Below are positions 34,028 through 42,464 of a DNA stretch of 64,000 bases, in pieces. Location of the stretch: positions 124,001 through 188,000 of the forward strand of contig NZ_AP028669.1 in NCBI RefSeq assembly GCF_041154485.1, written 5' to 3'. Position numbers and translations under genes: made by a program. This DNA is from Variovorax sp. V93. GTDB lineage: Bacteria; Pseudomonadota; Gammaproteobacteria; Burkholderiales; Burkholderiaceae_C. Position 1 is the stretch's first letter. Every line of letters begins with the position of its first letter. The notes beneath the pieces were generated by a model. The model was not told the DNA's origin and did not search any database. It worked only from the letters and a program-made list of their open reading frames with translations.

Positions 34028-34576
34028 ATGACCAGCTTTGTCCACGTAGACCAACCCACTGTCCACCCCGGCGTCCAGCGCGCCGAGATCCTGTTCGGCC
34101 AGATCAAGGCCGCACGCGCCGGCGCGAACGGTTCGCGCCCGCTGATCGCCCTGCTGATCGTCGCCGTTGCCGCGGCGGTGATGGTGGTGGCCGACAAGCT
34201 CGTTTCCAACTGGGACGAAGGCGCGCTGCTCGCCGCCTGGGCCGTGCTCTGCGCCGCCGCCTTCGGCATTGCCGCGCTGTTCGCCGGCTCGCTGCGCGCT
34301 CCCCTGGCCCGCGTGGCCGGTGCCTGGAATGCAGCCGCCGCGCGCCGTGCCTCGGCCCGCGCCGACGCCCGCTTCCTCGAAACCGCGCAGAACGACCCGC
34401 GCGTGATGCAGGAACTGCAGGCCGCCACGTGGCGCCAGGAGTCCGAAGGCAAGGTGTCCGCCGCGGTCGTCGCCAAGGTGGACGCAGTGGCCCGCGCGGC
34501 CGCACGCTCCAGCGAAGCGCGCATGCCGACGCTCTACGAAGCCATGCGCCGCATGAACAGCTCGCGCTACTACTGA
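34028..34576 (+). CDS. Hypothetical two-helix membrane protein
   Basis: A 182-residue protein that I do not recognise. After a 37-residue polar start, two hydrophobic segments (LIALLIVAVAAAVMVVADKLV and LLAAWAVLCAAAFGIAALFAG) form a helical hairpin in the membrane. The C-terminal half is an Ala/Arg-rich amphipathic helix region (AAARRASARADARFLETAQ... EARMPTLYEAMRRMNSSRYY), probably cytoplasmic. A GGAGGG site precedes ATG 34028, and the gene ends with a strong terminator at 34608. It is divergent from a LysR gene that probably controls it. Similar proteins in Burkholderiales are annotated only as hypothetical. Confidence 0.8.
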   Translation: MTSFVHVDQPTVHPGVQRAEILFGQIKAARAGANGSRPLIALLIVAVAAAVMVVADKLVSNWDEGALLAAWAVLCAAAFGIAALFAGSLRAPLARVAGAWNAAAARRASARADARFLETAQNDPRVMQELQAATWRQESEGKVSAAVVAKVDAVARAAARSSEARMPTLYEAMRRMNSSRYY

Positions 34577-34607
34577 TCGATCGGCGCCAGCCGCCGGCCG
34601 TTCAATG

Positions 34608-34636
34608 AAAAAGCCGCCCCTCCGGGCGGCTTTTTT
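34608..34636. terminator. Bidirectional intrinsic terminator between the 182-residue protein gene and pckG
   Basis: AAAAAGCCGCCC-CTCC-GGGCGGCTTTTTT forms a 7-bp GC stem (GCCGCCC/GGGCGGC) with a 4-nt loop and runs of A before and T after. It can therefore stop transcription from either side of this convergent junction, 32 nt after the upstream stop and 40 nt beyond pckG. Confidence 0.92.
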
Positions 34637-34675
34637 GCGTGTGCGGCCAGGCCGCACAAGACCCGGGGAGCGGCC

Positions 34676-36538
34676 TCAGGCCGCCAGGCGCTGCTCGATG
34701 GCCGCCTTGGTTTCCGGCAGTTCCTTCGGCAGGTGGTGCGCCAGCTGCTGGAACAGCTCGGCATGCAGCTTCAGTTCGGCCTGCCAGGCAGCCTTGTCCA
34801 TGCTGGTGACCGTGGCGAACTGCTCGGCGCTGAATTCCAGGCCGTTCCAGTTGAGGTCTTCGTAGCGCGGGCTCACGCCGGTGATGTGCTCGGTGCCCTT
34901 GGCGGTGCCTTCGACGCGGTCGATCATCCACTTGAGAACGCGCATGTTCTCGCCGTAGCCGGGCCAGACGAACTTGCCGTCGGCGCCCTTGCGGAACCAG
35001 TTGGTGGTGTAGATCTTCGGCAGCTTGGCGCCCGAGGCCTCGAGCTTCTTGCCCAGGTCGAGCCAGTGCTGGAAGTAGTCGCTCATGTTGTAGCCCGTGA
35101 ACGGCAGCATCGCGAATGGGTCGCGGCGCACCACGCCCTGCTGGCCGGCGGCCGCGGCGGTGGTTTCGGAGCCCATGGTGGCGGCCATGTAGACGCCCTC
35201 GACCCAGTTGCGGGCCTCGGTCACGAGCGGCACGGTGGTCGAGCGGCGGCCGCCGAAGATGAAGGCATCGATGGCCACGCCCTTGGGGTCGTCCCAGGCG
35301 TCGTCGAGCGCGGGGTTGTTGATGGCGGCCACGGTGAAGCGCGAATTCGGATGCGCGGCCTTGGCGCCGGTTTCCTTGGCGATCTGCGGCGTCCAGTCCT
35401 TGCCCTGCCAGTCGATCAGGTGCGCGGGCAGCGTGCCGGTGTCCTGCTCCATGCCTTCCCACCAGACGTCGCCGTCGTCGGTGAGCGCGACGTTGGTGAA
35501 GATCACGTCGTGGTCCAGGCTGTCCATGCAGTTCGGGTTGGTCAGCATGTTGGTGCCGGGCGCCACGCCGAAGTAGCCGGCCTCGGGGTTGATCGCGTAG
35601 AGGCGGCCGTCCTTGCCGGGCTTGATCCAGGCGATGTCGTCGCCGATGGTGGTGACCTTCCAGCCTTCGAAGCCGGCGGGCGGCACCAGCATCGAGAAGT
35701 TGGTCTTGCCGCAGGCGCTCGGGAAGGCGGCGGCCACGTGGTATTTCTTGCCCTCGGGGTTGGTCACGCCGAGGATCAGCATGTGCTCGGCCAGCCAGCC
35801 TTCGTCGCGGCCCATGTTCGAGGCGATGCGCAGCGCGAAGCACTTCTTGCCCAGCAGCGCATTGCCGCCGTAGCCCGAGCCGTAGCTCCAGATCTCGCGC
35901 GTTTCGGGGTAGTGGACGATGTACTTGGTCTTGTTGCAGGGCCAGGCCACGTCCTTCTGGCCGGCCTCGAGCGGCGCACCCACGGTGTGCACGCAGGGCA
36001 CGAATTCGCCGTCGGCGCCGAGCACCTCGTACACCGCCTTGCCCATGCGGGTCATGATGCGCATGTTGACCGCCACGTAAGGCGAGTCGGAGAGCTCGAT
36101 GCCGATGTGGGCAATGGGCGAGCCCAGCGGGCCCATGCTGAACGGCACCACGTACATCGTGCGGCCCTTCATGCAGCCGTCGAACAGCGGCTGCAGCGTG
36201 GCGCGCATTTCGGCCGGGGCCATCCAGTTGTTGGTGGGGCCGGCATTTTCCTTTTTCTCGGAGCAGATGAAGGTGCGGTCCTCGACGCGCGCCACGTCGC
36301 TCGGGTCGGACACCGCGAGGAAGGAGTTGGGGCGCTTGGCCGGATTGAGCTTCTTGAAGGTGCCCGCGTCGACCAGCTGCTGGCAGAGGCGGTCGTACTC
36401 TTCCTTGCTGCCGTCGCACCAGTGGATGGCCTGGGGTTTGCAAAGCGCGGCCATGTCGGCCACCCAGGCAATCAGTTTTGCGTTCTTGACGTACGAGGGT
36501 GCCTGGATGGCGAGGCCCTGCATCGTGGGTGCGTTCAT
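34676..36538 (-). CDS. pckG: Phosphoenolpyruvate carboxykinase (GTP)
   Basis: A 620-residue GTP-dependent PEP carboxykinase (EC 4.1.1.32), which makes phosphoenolpyruvate from oxaloacetate in gluconeogenesis. [13 protein letters not shown] is the P-loop with the hyper-reactive cysteine. [39 protein letters not shown] (Mn site) and [14 protein letters not shown] (guanine site) are signatures of the GTP form; the ATP form looks different. Length is normal. The start ATG 36538 is followed by [15 protein letters not shown] perfect palindrome in the upstream region (36615-36626) may be an operator. In an organism feeding on amino acids and aromatic acids this is a key central enzyme. Confidence 0.97.
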   Translation of the reverse strand: MNAPTMQGLAIQAPSYVKNAKLIAWVADMAALCKPQAIHWCDGSKEEYDRLCQQLVDAGTFKKLNPAKRPNSFLAVSDPSDVARVEDRTFICSEKKENAGPTNNWMAPAEMRATLQPLFDGCMKGRTMYVVPFSMGPLGSPIAHIGIELSDSPYVAVNMRIMTRMGKAVYEVLGADGEFVPCVHTVGAPLEAGQKDVAWPCNKTKYIVHYPETREIWSYGSGYGGNALLGKKCFALRIASNMGRDEGWLAEHMLILGVTNPEGKKYHVAAAFPSACGKTNFSMLVPPAGFEGWKVTTIGDDIAWIKPGKDGRLYAINPEAGYFGVAPGTNMLTNPNCMDSLDHDVIFTNVALTDDGDVWWEGMEQDTGTLPAHLIDWQGKDWTPQIAKETGAKAAHPNSRFTVAAINNPALDDAWDDPKGVAIDAFIFGGRRSTTVPLVTEARNWVEGVYMAATMGSETTAAAAGQQGVVRRDPFAMLPFTGYNMSDYFQHWLDLGKKLEASGAKLPKIYTTNWFRKGADGKFVWPGYGENMRVLKWMIDRVEGTAKGTEHITGVSPRYEDLNWNGLEFSAEQFATVTSMDKAAWQAELKLHAELFQQLAHHLPKELPETKAAIEQRLAA

Positions 36539-36614
36539 CGGAAATCTCCTAAGTTGAAAAAATCGTCTTTCCGAACGGGACGCCGCGCCTGCGATGGCGC
36601 GGAGGTCCGTTTGA

Positions 36615-36626
36615 GAAAACGTTTTC
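36615..36626. promoter_or_regulatory. GAAAACGTTTTC palindrome upstream of pckG
   Basis: A perfect 12-bp palindrome centred on CG, 77 nt before the pckG start, with the form of a LacI/GalR-family operator (compare GCAAACGTTTGC at 42399). Regulation of a gluconeogenic gene by such a repressor would make sense but is inference. Confidence 0.45.
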
Positions 36627-36686
36627 GCTTCGGGAGACTGCGTCAACGCGGGCCGCACGACCCGCGGACGAGGACGCAAATGGCTG

Positions 36687-36839
36687 TCAGGCCAAGTAGA
36701 CGGCGATGGATGCCAGCAGCAGCATCAGCACGCCGCCGGCCAGCGGGAGCACGAGCGGCATCAGGTGCACGATCGATTCGACGGCGTCTTTTTCAACGGC
36801 GGCGGCGTGGCCGGGCTCGACGGGAGTAGGGTTGGACAT
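36687..36839 (-). CDS. Small single-span membrane protein, 50 residues
   Basis: A 50-codon frame from ATG 36839 to TGA at 36687. The N-terminus is polar ([20 protein letters not shown]). Residues about 24-49 form one hydrophobic span ([20 protein letters not shown]...). A GAGGTAAT stretch precedes the ATG, a plausible ribosome site. The frame has the GC-rich third-position pattern of neighbouring genes, and the product looks like a bona fide one-pass inner membrane protein. It lies between pckG and the threonine dehydratase gene on the same strand. Function unknown. Confidence 0.72.
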   Translation of the reverse strand: MSNPTPVEPGHAAAVEKDAVESIVHLMPLVLPLAGGVLMLLLASIAVYLA

Positions 36840-36926
36840 TGATTACCTCGAATACGCAAATACGGAAAACTGCGGCCATTTTACCGGCGGCCCCCGGCGG
36901 CACGGTCTAGGGGGTTGCGAGCCCCT

Positions 36927-38141
36927 TCAGTGCTGCTCCTCGGCCTCGAAGCCGGCCTCGTGCAGCGCGCCCAGCACGCTGGCCAGGTGCGCCCGTCCGC
37001 GGGTCTGCAGCACCAGTTCGATGTCGACGTTCTGGGCTGCCAGCATGGTAAACGCTCTTTGGTGGTGAACCTCATCGACGTTAGCGCCCGCTTCCGCCAC
37101 AGTGGCCGTGATCTGGGCCAACGAGCCCGGCACATCGCGCGCGCTCACCCGCACGCGCGCCAGCCGGCCGGCCCGCACCATGCCGCGTTCGATGATGGCC
37201 GCCAGCAGCAGCGGGTCGATGTTGCCGCCTGAAAGCACCAAGCCCACGCGCTTGCCCTTGAAGCGTCCCGGATGCCGGATCAGCGCCGCCAGGCCGGCCG
37301 CGCCCGCGCCCTCGACCAGCGTTTTCTCGATTTCGAGCAGCATCAGCACGCCCTGCTCGATGTCGCCTTCGTCGACCAGCAGCAGGTCGTCCACATGCCT
37401 GGCGATGATCTCGCGCGTGAGCACGCCGGGCGTTCCGACCGCAATGCCTTCGGCGATGGTGCTCTTGCCCTGCAGGTGCTGGGTGCCCTTGACGGCATTC
37501 ACCATGCCCGGAAAGCGCGTGGTCTGCACGCCGACGATCTCGATGCCGGGCTTGCGCTCGCGCGCCGCGATCGCCATGCCCGCGATCAGCCCGCCGCCGC
37601 CGACCGACACCACCAGCGTGTCGAGGTCGGGCACCGCATCGAGCATTTCAAGCGCCACCGTGCCCTGGCCCGCGATGATGGCTTCGTCGTCGTAGGGATG
37701 AACGAAGGTCAGCCCCTCGCGTTCGGCCAGTTCCAGCGCATGCGCGCGCGCCGCCTCGAGCGTGTCGCCGTACAGCACCACCTCGGCCCCGAAACCGCGC
37801 GTGCGCTCGATCTTCACGCCGGGCGTGAAGCGGGGCATCACGATGAGTGCGCGCAGGCCGAGCCGCTGCGCGTGGTAGGCCACACCCTGGGCGTGGTTGC
37901 CGGCCGACATGGCCACCACGCCGCGCGTTGCTTCCTGGCTCTCCAGAAGATCGACCAGCTTGTTGCACGCCCCCCGCTCCTTGAACGAGGATGTGAACTG
38001 CAGATTCTCGAACTTCAGGTAGACCTGGGCGCCCACGATTTCGGAGAGCGTGCGCGATTCGACGCAGGGCGTGTTGAGCACCTGACCCTCGAGACGCGCC
38101 GCGGCGCGCCGGATTTCTTCGATTCCGACCATGGCGGGCAT
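36927..38141 (-). CDS. Threonine ammonia-lyase with ACT domain
   Basis: A 404-residue PLP enzyme (threonine dehydratase, EC 4.3.1.19), turning threonine into 2-oxobutanoate and ammonia. Lys54 in SSFKERGA binds PLP. SAGNHAQGVAYHA and VVSVGGGGLIAGMA (the phosphate-binding glycine loop) are diagnostic. The C-terminal ~75 residues (LARVRVSARDVPGSLAQITATVAEAGANVDEVHHQRAF) are one ACT domain, as in the shorter isoleucine-insensitive or differently regulated form, rather than the ~500-residue IlvA. ATG 38141 is preferred; ATG 38132 is possible. It is divergent from the tandem AAA+ ATPase gene, with a 107-bp gap. Confidence 0.93.
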   Translation of the reverse strand: MPAMVGIEEIRRAAARLEGQVLNTPCVESRTLSEIVGAQVYLKFENLQFTSSFKERGACNKLVDLLESQEATRGVVAMSAGNHAQGVAYHAQRLGLRALIVMPRFTPGVKIERTRGFGAEVVLYGDTLEAARAHALELAEREGLTFVHPYDDEAIIAGQGTVALEMLDAVPDLDTLVVSVGGGGLIAGMAIAARERKPGIEIVGVQTTRFPGMVNAVKGTQHLQGKSTIAEGIAVGTPGVLTREIIARHVDDLLLVDEGDIEQGVLMLLEIEKTLVEGAGAAGLAALIRHPGRFKGKRVGLVLSGGNIDPLLLAAIIERGMVRAGRLARVRVSARDVPGSLAQITATVAEAGANVDEVHHQRAFTMLAAQNVDIELVLQTRGRAHLASVLGALHEAGFEAEEQH

Positions 38142-38248
38142 TGTGGCTGGAATCGCCTCATCAGGGTTTTTACCGCTCGCGCGTCTTCCCGAAGCCAAAA
38201 GTCTGCGTTATGGTCGCCCCAAGAAGTTCCTCGTCTGGAGGTTGTCCG

Positions 38249-40576
38249 ATGGTCAAGCGTGCGGGTGTCGATGTGGTGGCTGCTGCGGTACGCGGGCAGG
38301 CATTGCCGTCGCCCGGGCTCAAGGGTGCGCCGGTGCTCGAACTGATGTGTTCGCACTTCGTGCTCACGCTGGCCGCCAAGCAGGGGCCGCGCTTCAACGT
38401 GCGCCGCGACATCAACGGCCTGCTCTCGCTCACCGGCCGCCACCTGGTGTGGCCGGCCGCGGTGCTGCAGCGGCTGCGCGAATTCCTGGGCCGGCGCTGC
38501 GCCGGCAACGAGGCCTGGAAGGGCGTCGAGAATTTCGACGGCCGCACGCTGCTCGAGCGGCACGGCGTGTGGCGCGGGCCCTACGAGGAAGGCACGCTGT
38601 TCTTCTACCTCGACGAATACGCCAAGGACTACCCCAAGGACCTGCTCTCGGTGCTGGCCGTCACGCGCGACTGGCTCACGCATGCGCTGCGCAAGCAGTC
38701 GACCTTGGTCGAGAAGAACATCGATGCGCTCGCGGGCCTGCTGCAGCTCAACAAGGCCGAGCGCGCGCTGCTGCTCTACGGCACGCTCGCGCGCTACCAG
38801 CGCGACCTGCGTTCGCTGCTGGTCGAGTTCAAGGTCAACAACGCGCCCGAGGCCTATGCCGCCATTGCCGACATCGCGGGCGTCAATGCCACCGAGGTGG
38901 GCGAGGCCCTGCGGGCGGGCTCGCGGCTCGAGCGCATCGGGCTGGTCGAGAACCTGATTTCCGAGCACAACATCACCGACCTGGCCGACCTCATGAAGGT
39001 CAGCGAGAAGCTGCCGCCGGTGCTGATGCGCGAATACCGCGACCACAACGAACTGATGGCCGTGTTCACGCGGCCTTCCGCCAAGAGCGCGCTCACCACG
39101 CACGACTTTTCCTTCGTCGAGGAAGACGCGCAGATGCTCGTCACGCTGCTGCGCGCGGCGGTGGCGCGCAAGGAGCCCGGCGTCAACGTGCTGCTCTACG
39201 GGCCGCCCGGCACCGGCAAGACCGAGCTCGCCAAGGTGGTGGCGCAGGCGGCGGGGCTCGAGCTGTTCGAGGTCGAATACGCCGATCGCGACGGCAACTC
39301 GCTGTCCGGCCGCGACCGCTACCGCTCGCTGCAGATCGCGCAGGTGTTTCTCAAGGGCAGCGCGCAGGCTGCGCTGCTGTTCGACGAAGTCGAGGACGTG
39401 TTCCCGCCCATCAGCACCGAGGCCGCGCAGTTCATGGCGCGCGCCGAGCAGATTCCCGCGCCCACCAGCGGCAGCGTGAGCGGCAAGGCCTGGGTCAACC
39501 AGATCCTCGAGGCCAACCCGGTGCCCACGCTGTGGGTCACCAACCGCATCGAGCAGATCGACCCGGCGTTCCGGCGCCGCTTCGCCTACCACCTGGAGCT
39601 CAAGTCGCCACCGCCCGGTGCGCGCGAGCAGCTCGTGAAGAAGACGCTCGAAGGCATCGTCGTGTCCGAGGCCTTCACCGCCAAGCTGGCCGAGCGCAAG
39701 GGCCTCACGCCCGCGCAGATCCGCACCGCGGTGCGCTTTGCGGGCCTGGCGCAGACGGAGGACGGCGCCTCGATGGAGGCGCTGATCGAGCGCCAGCTCA
39801 AGAACGCCGACCTCGCGCTCGGCACGCTCGACACCGGCCCGGGCGAGCGGCGCAGCGTCACCACCTACGACCTCGACATGCTCAACGTCGAGACCCGCTT
39901 CGAGATCCCGCGGATCGTGGCGGCGATCAAGGCGCGCGGCCACGGCACGCTGTGCTTCTATGGCGCGCCCGGCACCGGCAAGACCGCGCTGGCCGAGCAC
40001 ATCGCCAAGGCCATCGGCCGGCCGCTGATCATCAAGCAGGCCAGCGACCTCATGAGCAAGTACGTCGGCGAGACCGAGCAGAACATGGCGGCCATGTTCA
40101 AGGAGGCCGAGGCCGAGAAGGCCGTGCTGCTGCTCGACGAGGCCGACAGCTTCCTGCAGGACCGGCGCGGCGCGCAGCGCACCTACGAAGTGACCGAGGT
40201 CAACGAGATGCTGCAGGGCATGGAGCGCTTCAACGGCGTCTTCATCTGCACCACCAACCTGCTCGATCGGCTCGACCAAGCGGCGCTCAGGCGCTTCACC
40301 TTCAAGATCAAGTTCATGCCGCTCACCGCCCCGCAGCGCGAGCGCATGTTCGTGACCGAGGCGCTGGCGGGCGACGCTGCGCTGCTCACTGGGGAGATCA
40401 AGGCGCGGCTGGCGCCATTGCACCAGCTGTGCCCGGGGGATTTCGCGGCCGTGAAGCGGCAGACGGATATTCTCGCGGTCGAGTTCTCGGCCGCCGAATT
40501 CCTGGACCAGCTCGAGGCCGAGCACCGCATCAAGCCCGAGGTGCGCGAATCGCGCGGCATCGGCTTCATGCAGTAG
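38249..40576 (+). CDS. Tandem AAA+ ATPase, CDC48-like
   Basis: A 775-residue protein with two AAA+ modules after a helical N-terminal region of about 290 residues. Module 1 has Walker A GPPGTGKT (about residues 318-325) and Walker B LLFDEVED (about 376). Module 2 has Walker A GAPGTGKT (572-579), Walker B LLLDEADS (about 627) and an arginine-finger-like RRFTFKIKF. AAA1 also has NRIEQIDPAFRRRFAYHLEL. No protease motif or membrane span is present, so it is likely a cytoplasmic unfoldase or remodeller. GGAGG precedes ATG 38249; longer frames would overlap the divergent dehydratase. Partners unknown; I know of no characterised member with this exact N-terminus. Confidence 0.9.
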   Translation: MVKRAGVDVVAAAVRGQALPSPGLKGAPVLELMCSHFVLTLAAKQGPRFNVRRDINGLLSLTGRHLVWPAAVLQRLREFLGRRCAGNEAWKGVENFDGRTLLERHGVWRGPYEEGTLFFYLDEYAKDYPKDLLSVLAVTRDWLTHALRKQSTLVEKNIDALAGLLQLNKAERALLLYGTLARYQRDLRSLLVEFKVNNAPEAYAAIADIAGVNATEVGEALRAGSRLERIGLVENLISEHNITDLADLMKVSEKLPPVLMREYRDHNELMAVFTRPSAKSALTTHDFSFVEEDAQMLVTLLRAAVARKEPGVNVLLYGPPGTGKTELAKVVAQAAGLELFEVEYADRDGNSLSGRDRYRSLQIAQVFLKGSAQAALLFDEVEDVFPPISTEAAQFMARAEQIPAPTSGSVSGKAWVNQILEANPVPTLWVTNRIEQIDPAFRRRFAYHLELKSPPPGAREQLVKKTLEGIVVSEAFTAKLAERKGLTPAQIRTAVRFAGLAQTEDGASMEALIERQLKNADLALGTLDTGPGERRSVTTYDLDMLNVETRFEIPRIVAAIKARGHGTLCFYGAPGTGKTALAEHIAKAIGRPLIIKQASDLMSKYVGETEQNMAAMFKEAEAEKAVLLLDEADSFLQDRRGAQRTYEVTEVNEMLQGMERFNGVFICTTNLLDRLDQAALRRFTFKIKFMPLTAPQRERMFVTEALAGDAALLTGEIKARLAPLHQLCPGDFAAVKRQTDILAVEFSAAEFLDQLEAEHRIKPEVRESRGIGFMQ

Positions 40577-40661
40577 CAAAAAAAAGCAAGCAGGAAGGCC
40601 GCGGCAGCGCGGCAGACAAGAAAGAAAAACCGTCCGCCGCGGCGGACACGAGGAGGGCTCG

Positions 40662-42320
40662 ATGAGCTTGGGCAATGGGCATGCGCGGGCGACGCCGCGC
40701 TTCACCGCATCGGCTGCGGCCGCACTCGCATTGGCCGGCGTTGTCTGCGTGCTGGCGGGCTGTGGCGGTGGCGGCGGAGGAGGGGGCGGAGGCGGCGGGT
40801 TTCCGGTCATCGCGCCGCCCGGCAGCGCGCCGCCTCCCGCCAGCGGCGGCGGCGGTGGCGGTGGCGGTGGCGGTGGCGGTGGCGGTGGCGGTGGCGACGA
40901 CGATGCCATCCTTGCCTCGGCCACCGTGGCCGGCCTGTGCGCCGCGCCGCGCGCCGGCGTCAACCCCGCAACAGGGGCGGCCTATCCCGACAAGCCCGGC
41001 ACGCTGACCGACGAGAAGCGCTGGGTGCGCGGCTGGATCGACGAAACCTACCTCTGGTACGGCGAGGTGCCGACCACCCTCAAGGCCGCCGACTACGCCA
41101 CGCCGGTGGCCTACTTCAGCGTGCTCAAGAGCCCGGCCCTCACGGCCTCGGGCCGCGCGAAGGACCGCTTCCACTACGTGTACGACACCGAGCGCTATCG
41201 GCAGCTCTCGGAGAACGGCGTGGCGCCGGGCTACGGCATGGAGATTGCCATCGTGCGCAGTTCTCCGCCGCGCAACATGCGCATCGCCTTCGTCGAGCCG
41301 AATTCGCCCGCCGCGAATACAGGCCTCCAGCGGGGCGCGAAGATCGTCGAAGTCGACGGCGTCGATGCCGTCGGCGGCACCGGCACCGAGAACGTCGATG
41401 CGATCAACCGCGCGATCTCGCCGCAAACCGAGGGCGAGTCGCACACCTTCGTGTTCGAGGTGGGCGGCGTCCGGCAGGCGCCCGTCACGCTGGCGGCCGC
41501 GAAGATCACGCGCACGCCCGTGCAGAACGTGAAGACGATCGACACCGGCAGCGGCCGCGTGGGCTACCTGCTCTTCAACGACCACATCACGACTTCCGAA
41601 TCGCAGCTCGTCAACGCCTTCAACCAGTTCAAGCAGGACGGCGTGCAGGACCTGGTGCTCGACATGCGCTACAACGGCGGCGGCCAGCTCAACATCGCCA
41701 ACCGGCTCGCCTCCATGGTGTCTTCGTCGGGCGCCACCTCGGGCAAGGTTTTCGAGCGCCTGGCCTTCAACGACAAGAACCCGTTCCACCTGACGCCGGC
41801 GCAGACCATCTATCCGTTCCTCGGCACCAGCCGCACCGGCGCCACGCTGCCGAGGCTCGGCCTTTCGCAGGTCACGGTGCTGGTCAGCCGCGACACCTGC
41901 TCGGCCAGCGAGGCGGTCGTCAACGGCCTGCGCGGCATCGACGTCAAGGTCAATCTCGTGGGCGGCACCACCTGCGGCAAGCCCTATGGCTTTTCTCCGC
42001 AGGACAACTGCGGCACCAGCTATTTCGCGATCCAGTTCCAGGGTGTCAACAACAAGAACTTCGGCGACTACGGCGACGGATTCGCGCCCGACTGCGCCGT
42101 TGCCGACGATTTCGGCCACCAGCTCGGAGACCCGGCCGAGGCGCGCCTCGCGGCCGCGCTTGCCATGCGCAACGGCGGTGCCTGCCCTGTTTCGGCCTCG
42201 GCCAAGTCCCAGGCGGAACTCGAGAAATCCGGAACGGCCGACGACGAACAGCCCTACCTGCTCCATCGCTCTCCGCTGCGCGAAATGCGCCTGCTCGAAG
42301 CCGCGCCGTCGCCGGGCTGA
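40662..42320 (+). CDS. S41-family peptidase lipoprotein with poly-glycine linkers
   Basis: A 552-residue envelope protein. The signal ends VLAGC with lipid Cys near residue 34, followed by two glycine runs (about 12 and 17 Gly). A PDZ-like segment follows (YGMEIAIVRSSPPRNMRIAFVEPNSPAANTGLQRGAKIVEVDG). The peptidase core has VLDMRYNGGGQLNIA, SRDTCSASEAVVNGLRG with the probable nucleophile Ser, and VGGTTCGKPYG with the likely Lys. This fits C-terminal processing peptidases, acting on proteins in the periplasm or outer membrane. The second glycine run is encoded by seven perfect GGTGGC repeats. The gene follows the AAA+ gene by 85 nt. Confidence 0.92.
   Translation: MSLGNGHARATPRFTASAAAALALAGVVCVLAGCGGGGGGGGGGGGFPVIAPPGSAPPPASGGGGGGGGGGGGGGGGGDDDAILASATVAGLCAAPRAGVNPATGAAYPDKPGTLTDEKRWVRGWIDETYLWYGEVPTTLKAADYATPVAYFSVLKSPALTASGRAKDRFHYVYDTERYRQLSENGVAPGYGMEIAIVRSSPPRNMRIAFVEPNSPAANTGLQRGAKIVEVDGVDAVGGTGTENVDAINRAISPQTEGESHTFVFEVGGVRQAPVTLAAAKITRTPVQNVKTIDTGSGRVGYLLFNDHITTSESQLVNAFNQFKQDGVQDLVLDMRYNGGGQLNIANRLASMVSSSGATSGKVFERLAFNDKNPFHLTPAQTIYPFLGTSRTGATLPRLGLSQVTVLVSRDTCSASEAVVNGLRGIDVKVNLVGGTTCGKPYGFSPQDNCGTSYFAIQFQGVNNKNFGDYGDGFAPDCAVADDFGHQLGDPAEARLAAALAMRNGGACPVSASAKSQAELEKSGTADDEQPYLLHRSPLREMRLLEAAPSPG
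40854..40895 (+). repeat. GGTGGC hexanucleotide tandem repeat within the S41 peptidase gene
   Basis: Seven perfect copies of GGTGGC in frame, each coding Gly-Gly. Copy-number change by slippage would lengthen or shorten the glycine linker by two residues without breaking the frame. Less regular GGC/GGA codons flank it on both sides. Confidence 0.95.
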
Positions 42321-42398
42321 CCCGCTTCGGCACCGGCCTCGGTTACCCCTTGAAACCTTGCGCGTTGCCGCGCCCGTGGCATGCGCTTTAGAGTTCAG

Positions 42399-42422
42399 GC
42401 AAACGTTTGCGCAAACGTTTGG
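42399..42422. promoter_or_regulatory. Tandem PurR/LacI-type operators before the nucleoside hydrolase gene
   Basis: GCAAACGTTTGC (42399-42410, perfect palindrome) is followed without a gap by GCAAACGTTTGG (42411-42422). The core equals the PurR consensus core known from enterobacteria (CAAACGTTTG). The pair lies 43 nt before the start codon, suited to repression by a LacI-family protein sensing a purine or nucleoside. No such regulator is adjacent. Confidence 0.8.
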
Positions 42423-42464
42423 CATTTAGTTCTACATGGCAAGACCATTCGAAAAGGAGCCGGG

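Noticed and set aside
40760..40900. The glycine-codon repeats considered as a CRISPR-like or satellite array
   Set aside because: The units are 6 bp, continuous and in frame, with no spacers; it is a coding microsatellite.
38015..40963. A 982-codon minus-strand open frame opposite the AAA+ ATPase gene
   Set aside because: Pure mirror of a high-GC coding region; the start of its product is poly-Pro from the poly-Gly codons of the opposite gene. The plus strand has Walker motifs and a ribosome site.
40566..42425. A long minus-strand open frame opposite the S41 peptidase gene
   Set aside because: No recognisable domain and composition dominated by Arg/Ala/Gly; the plus strand encodes a clear lipoprotein peptidase.
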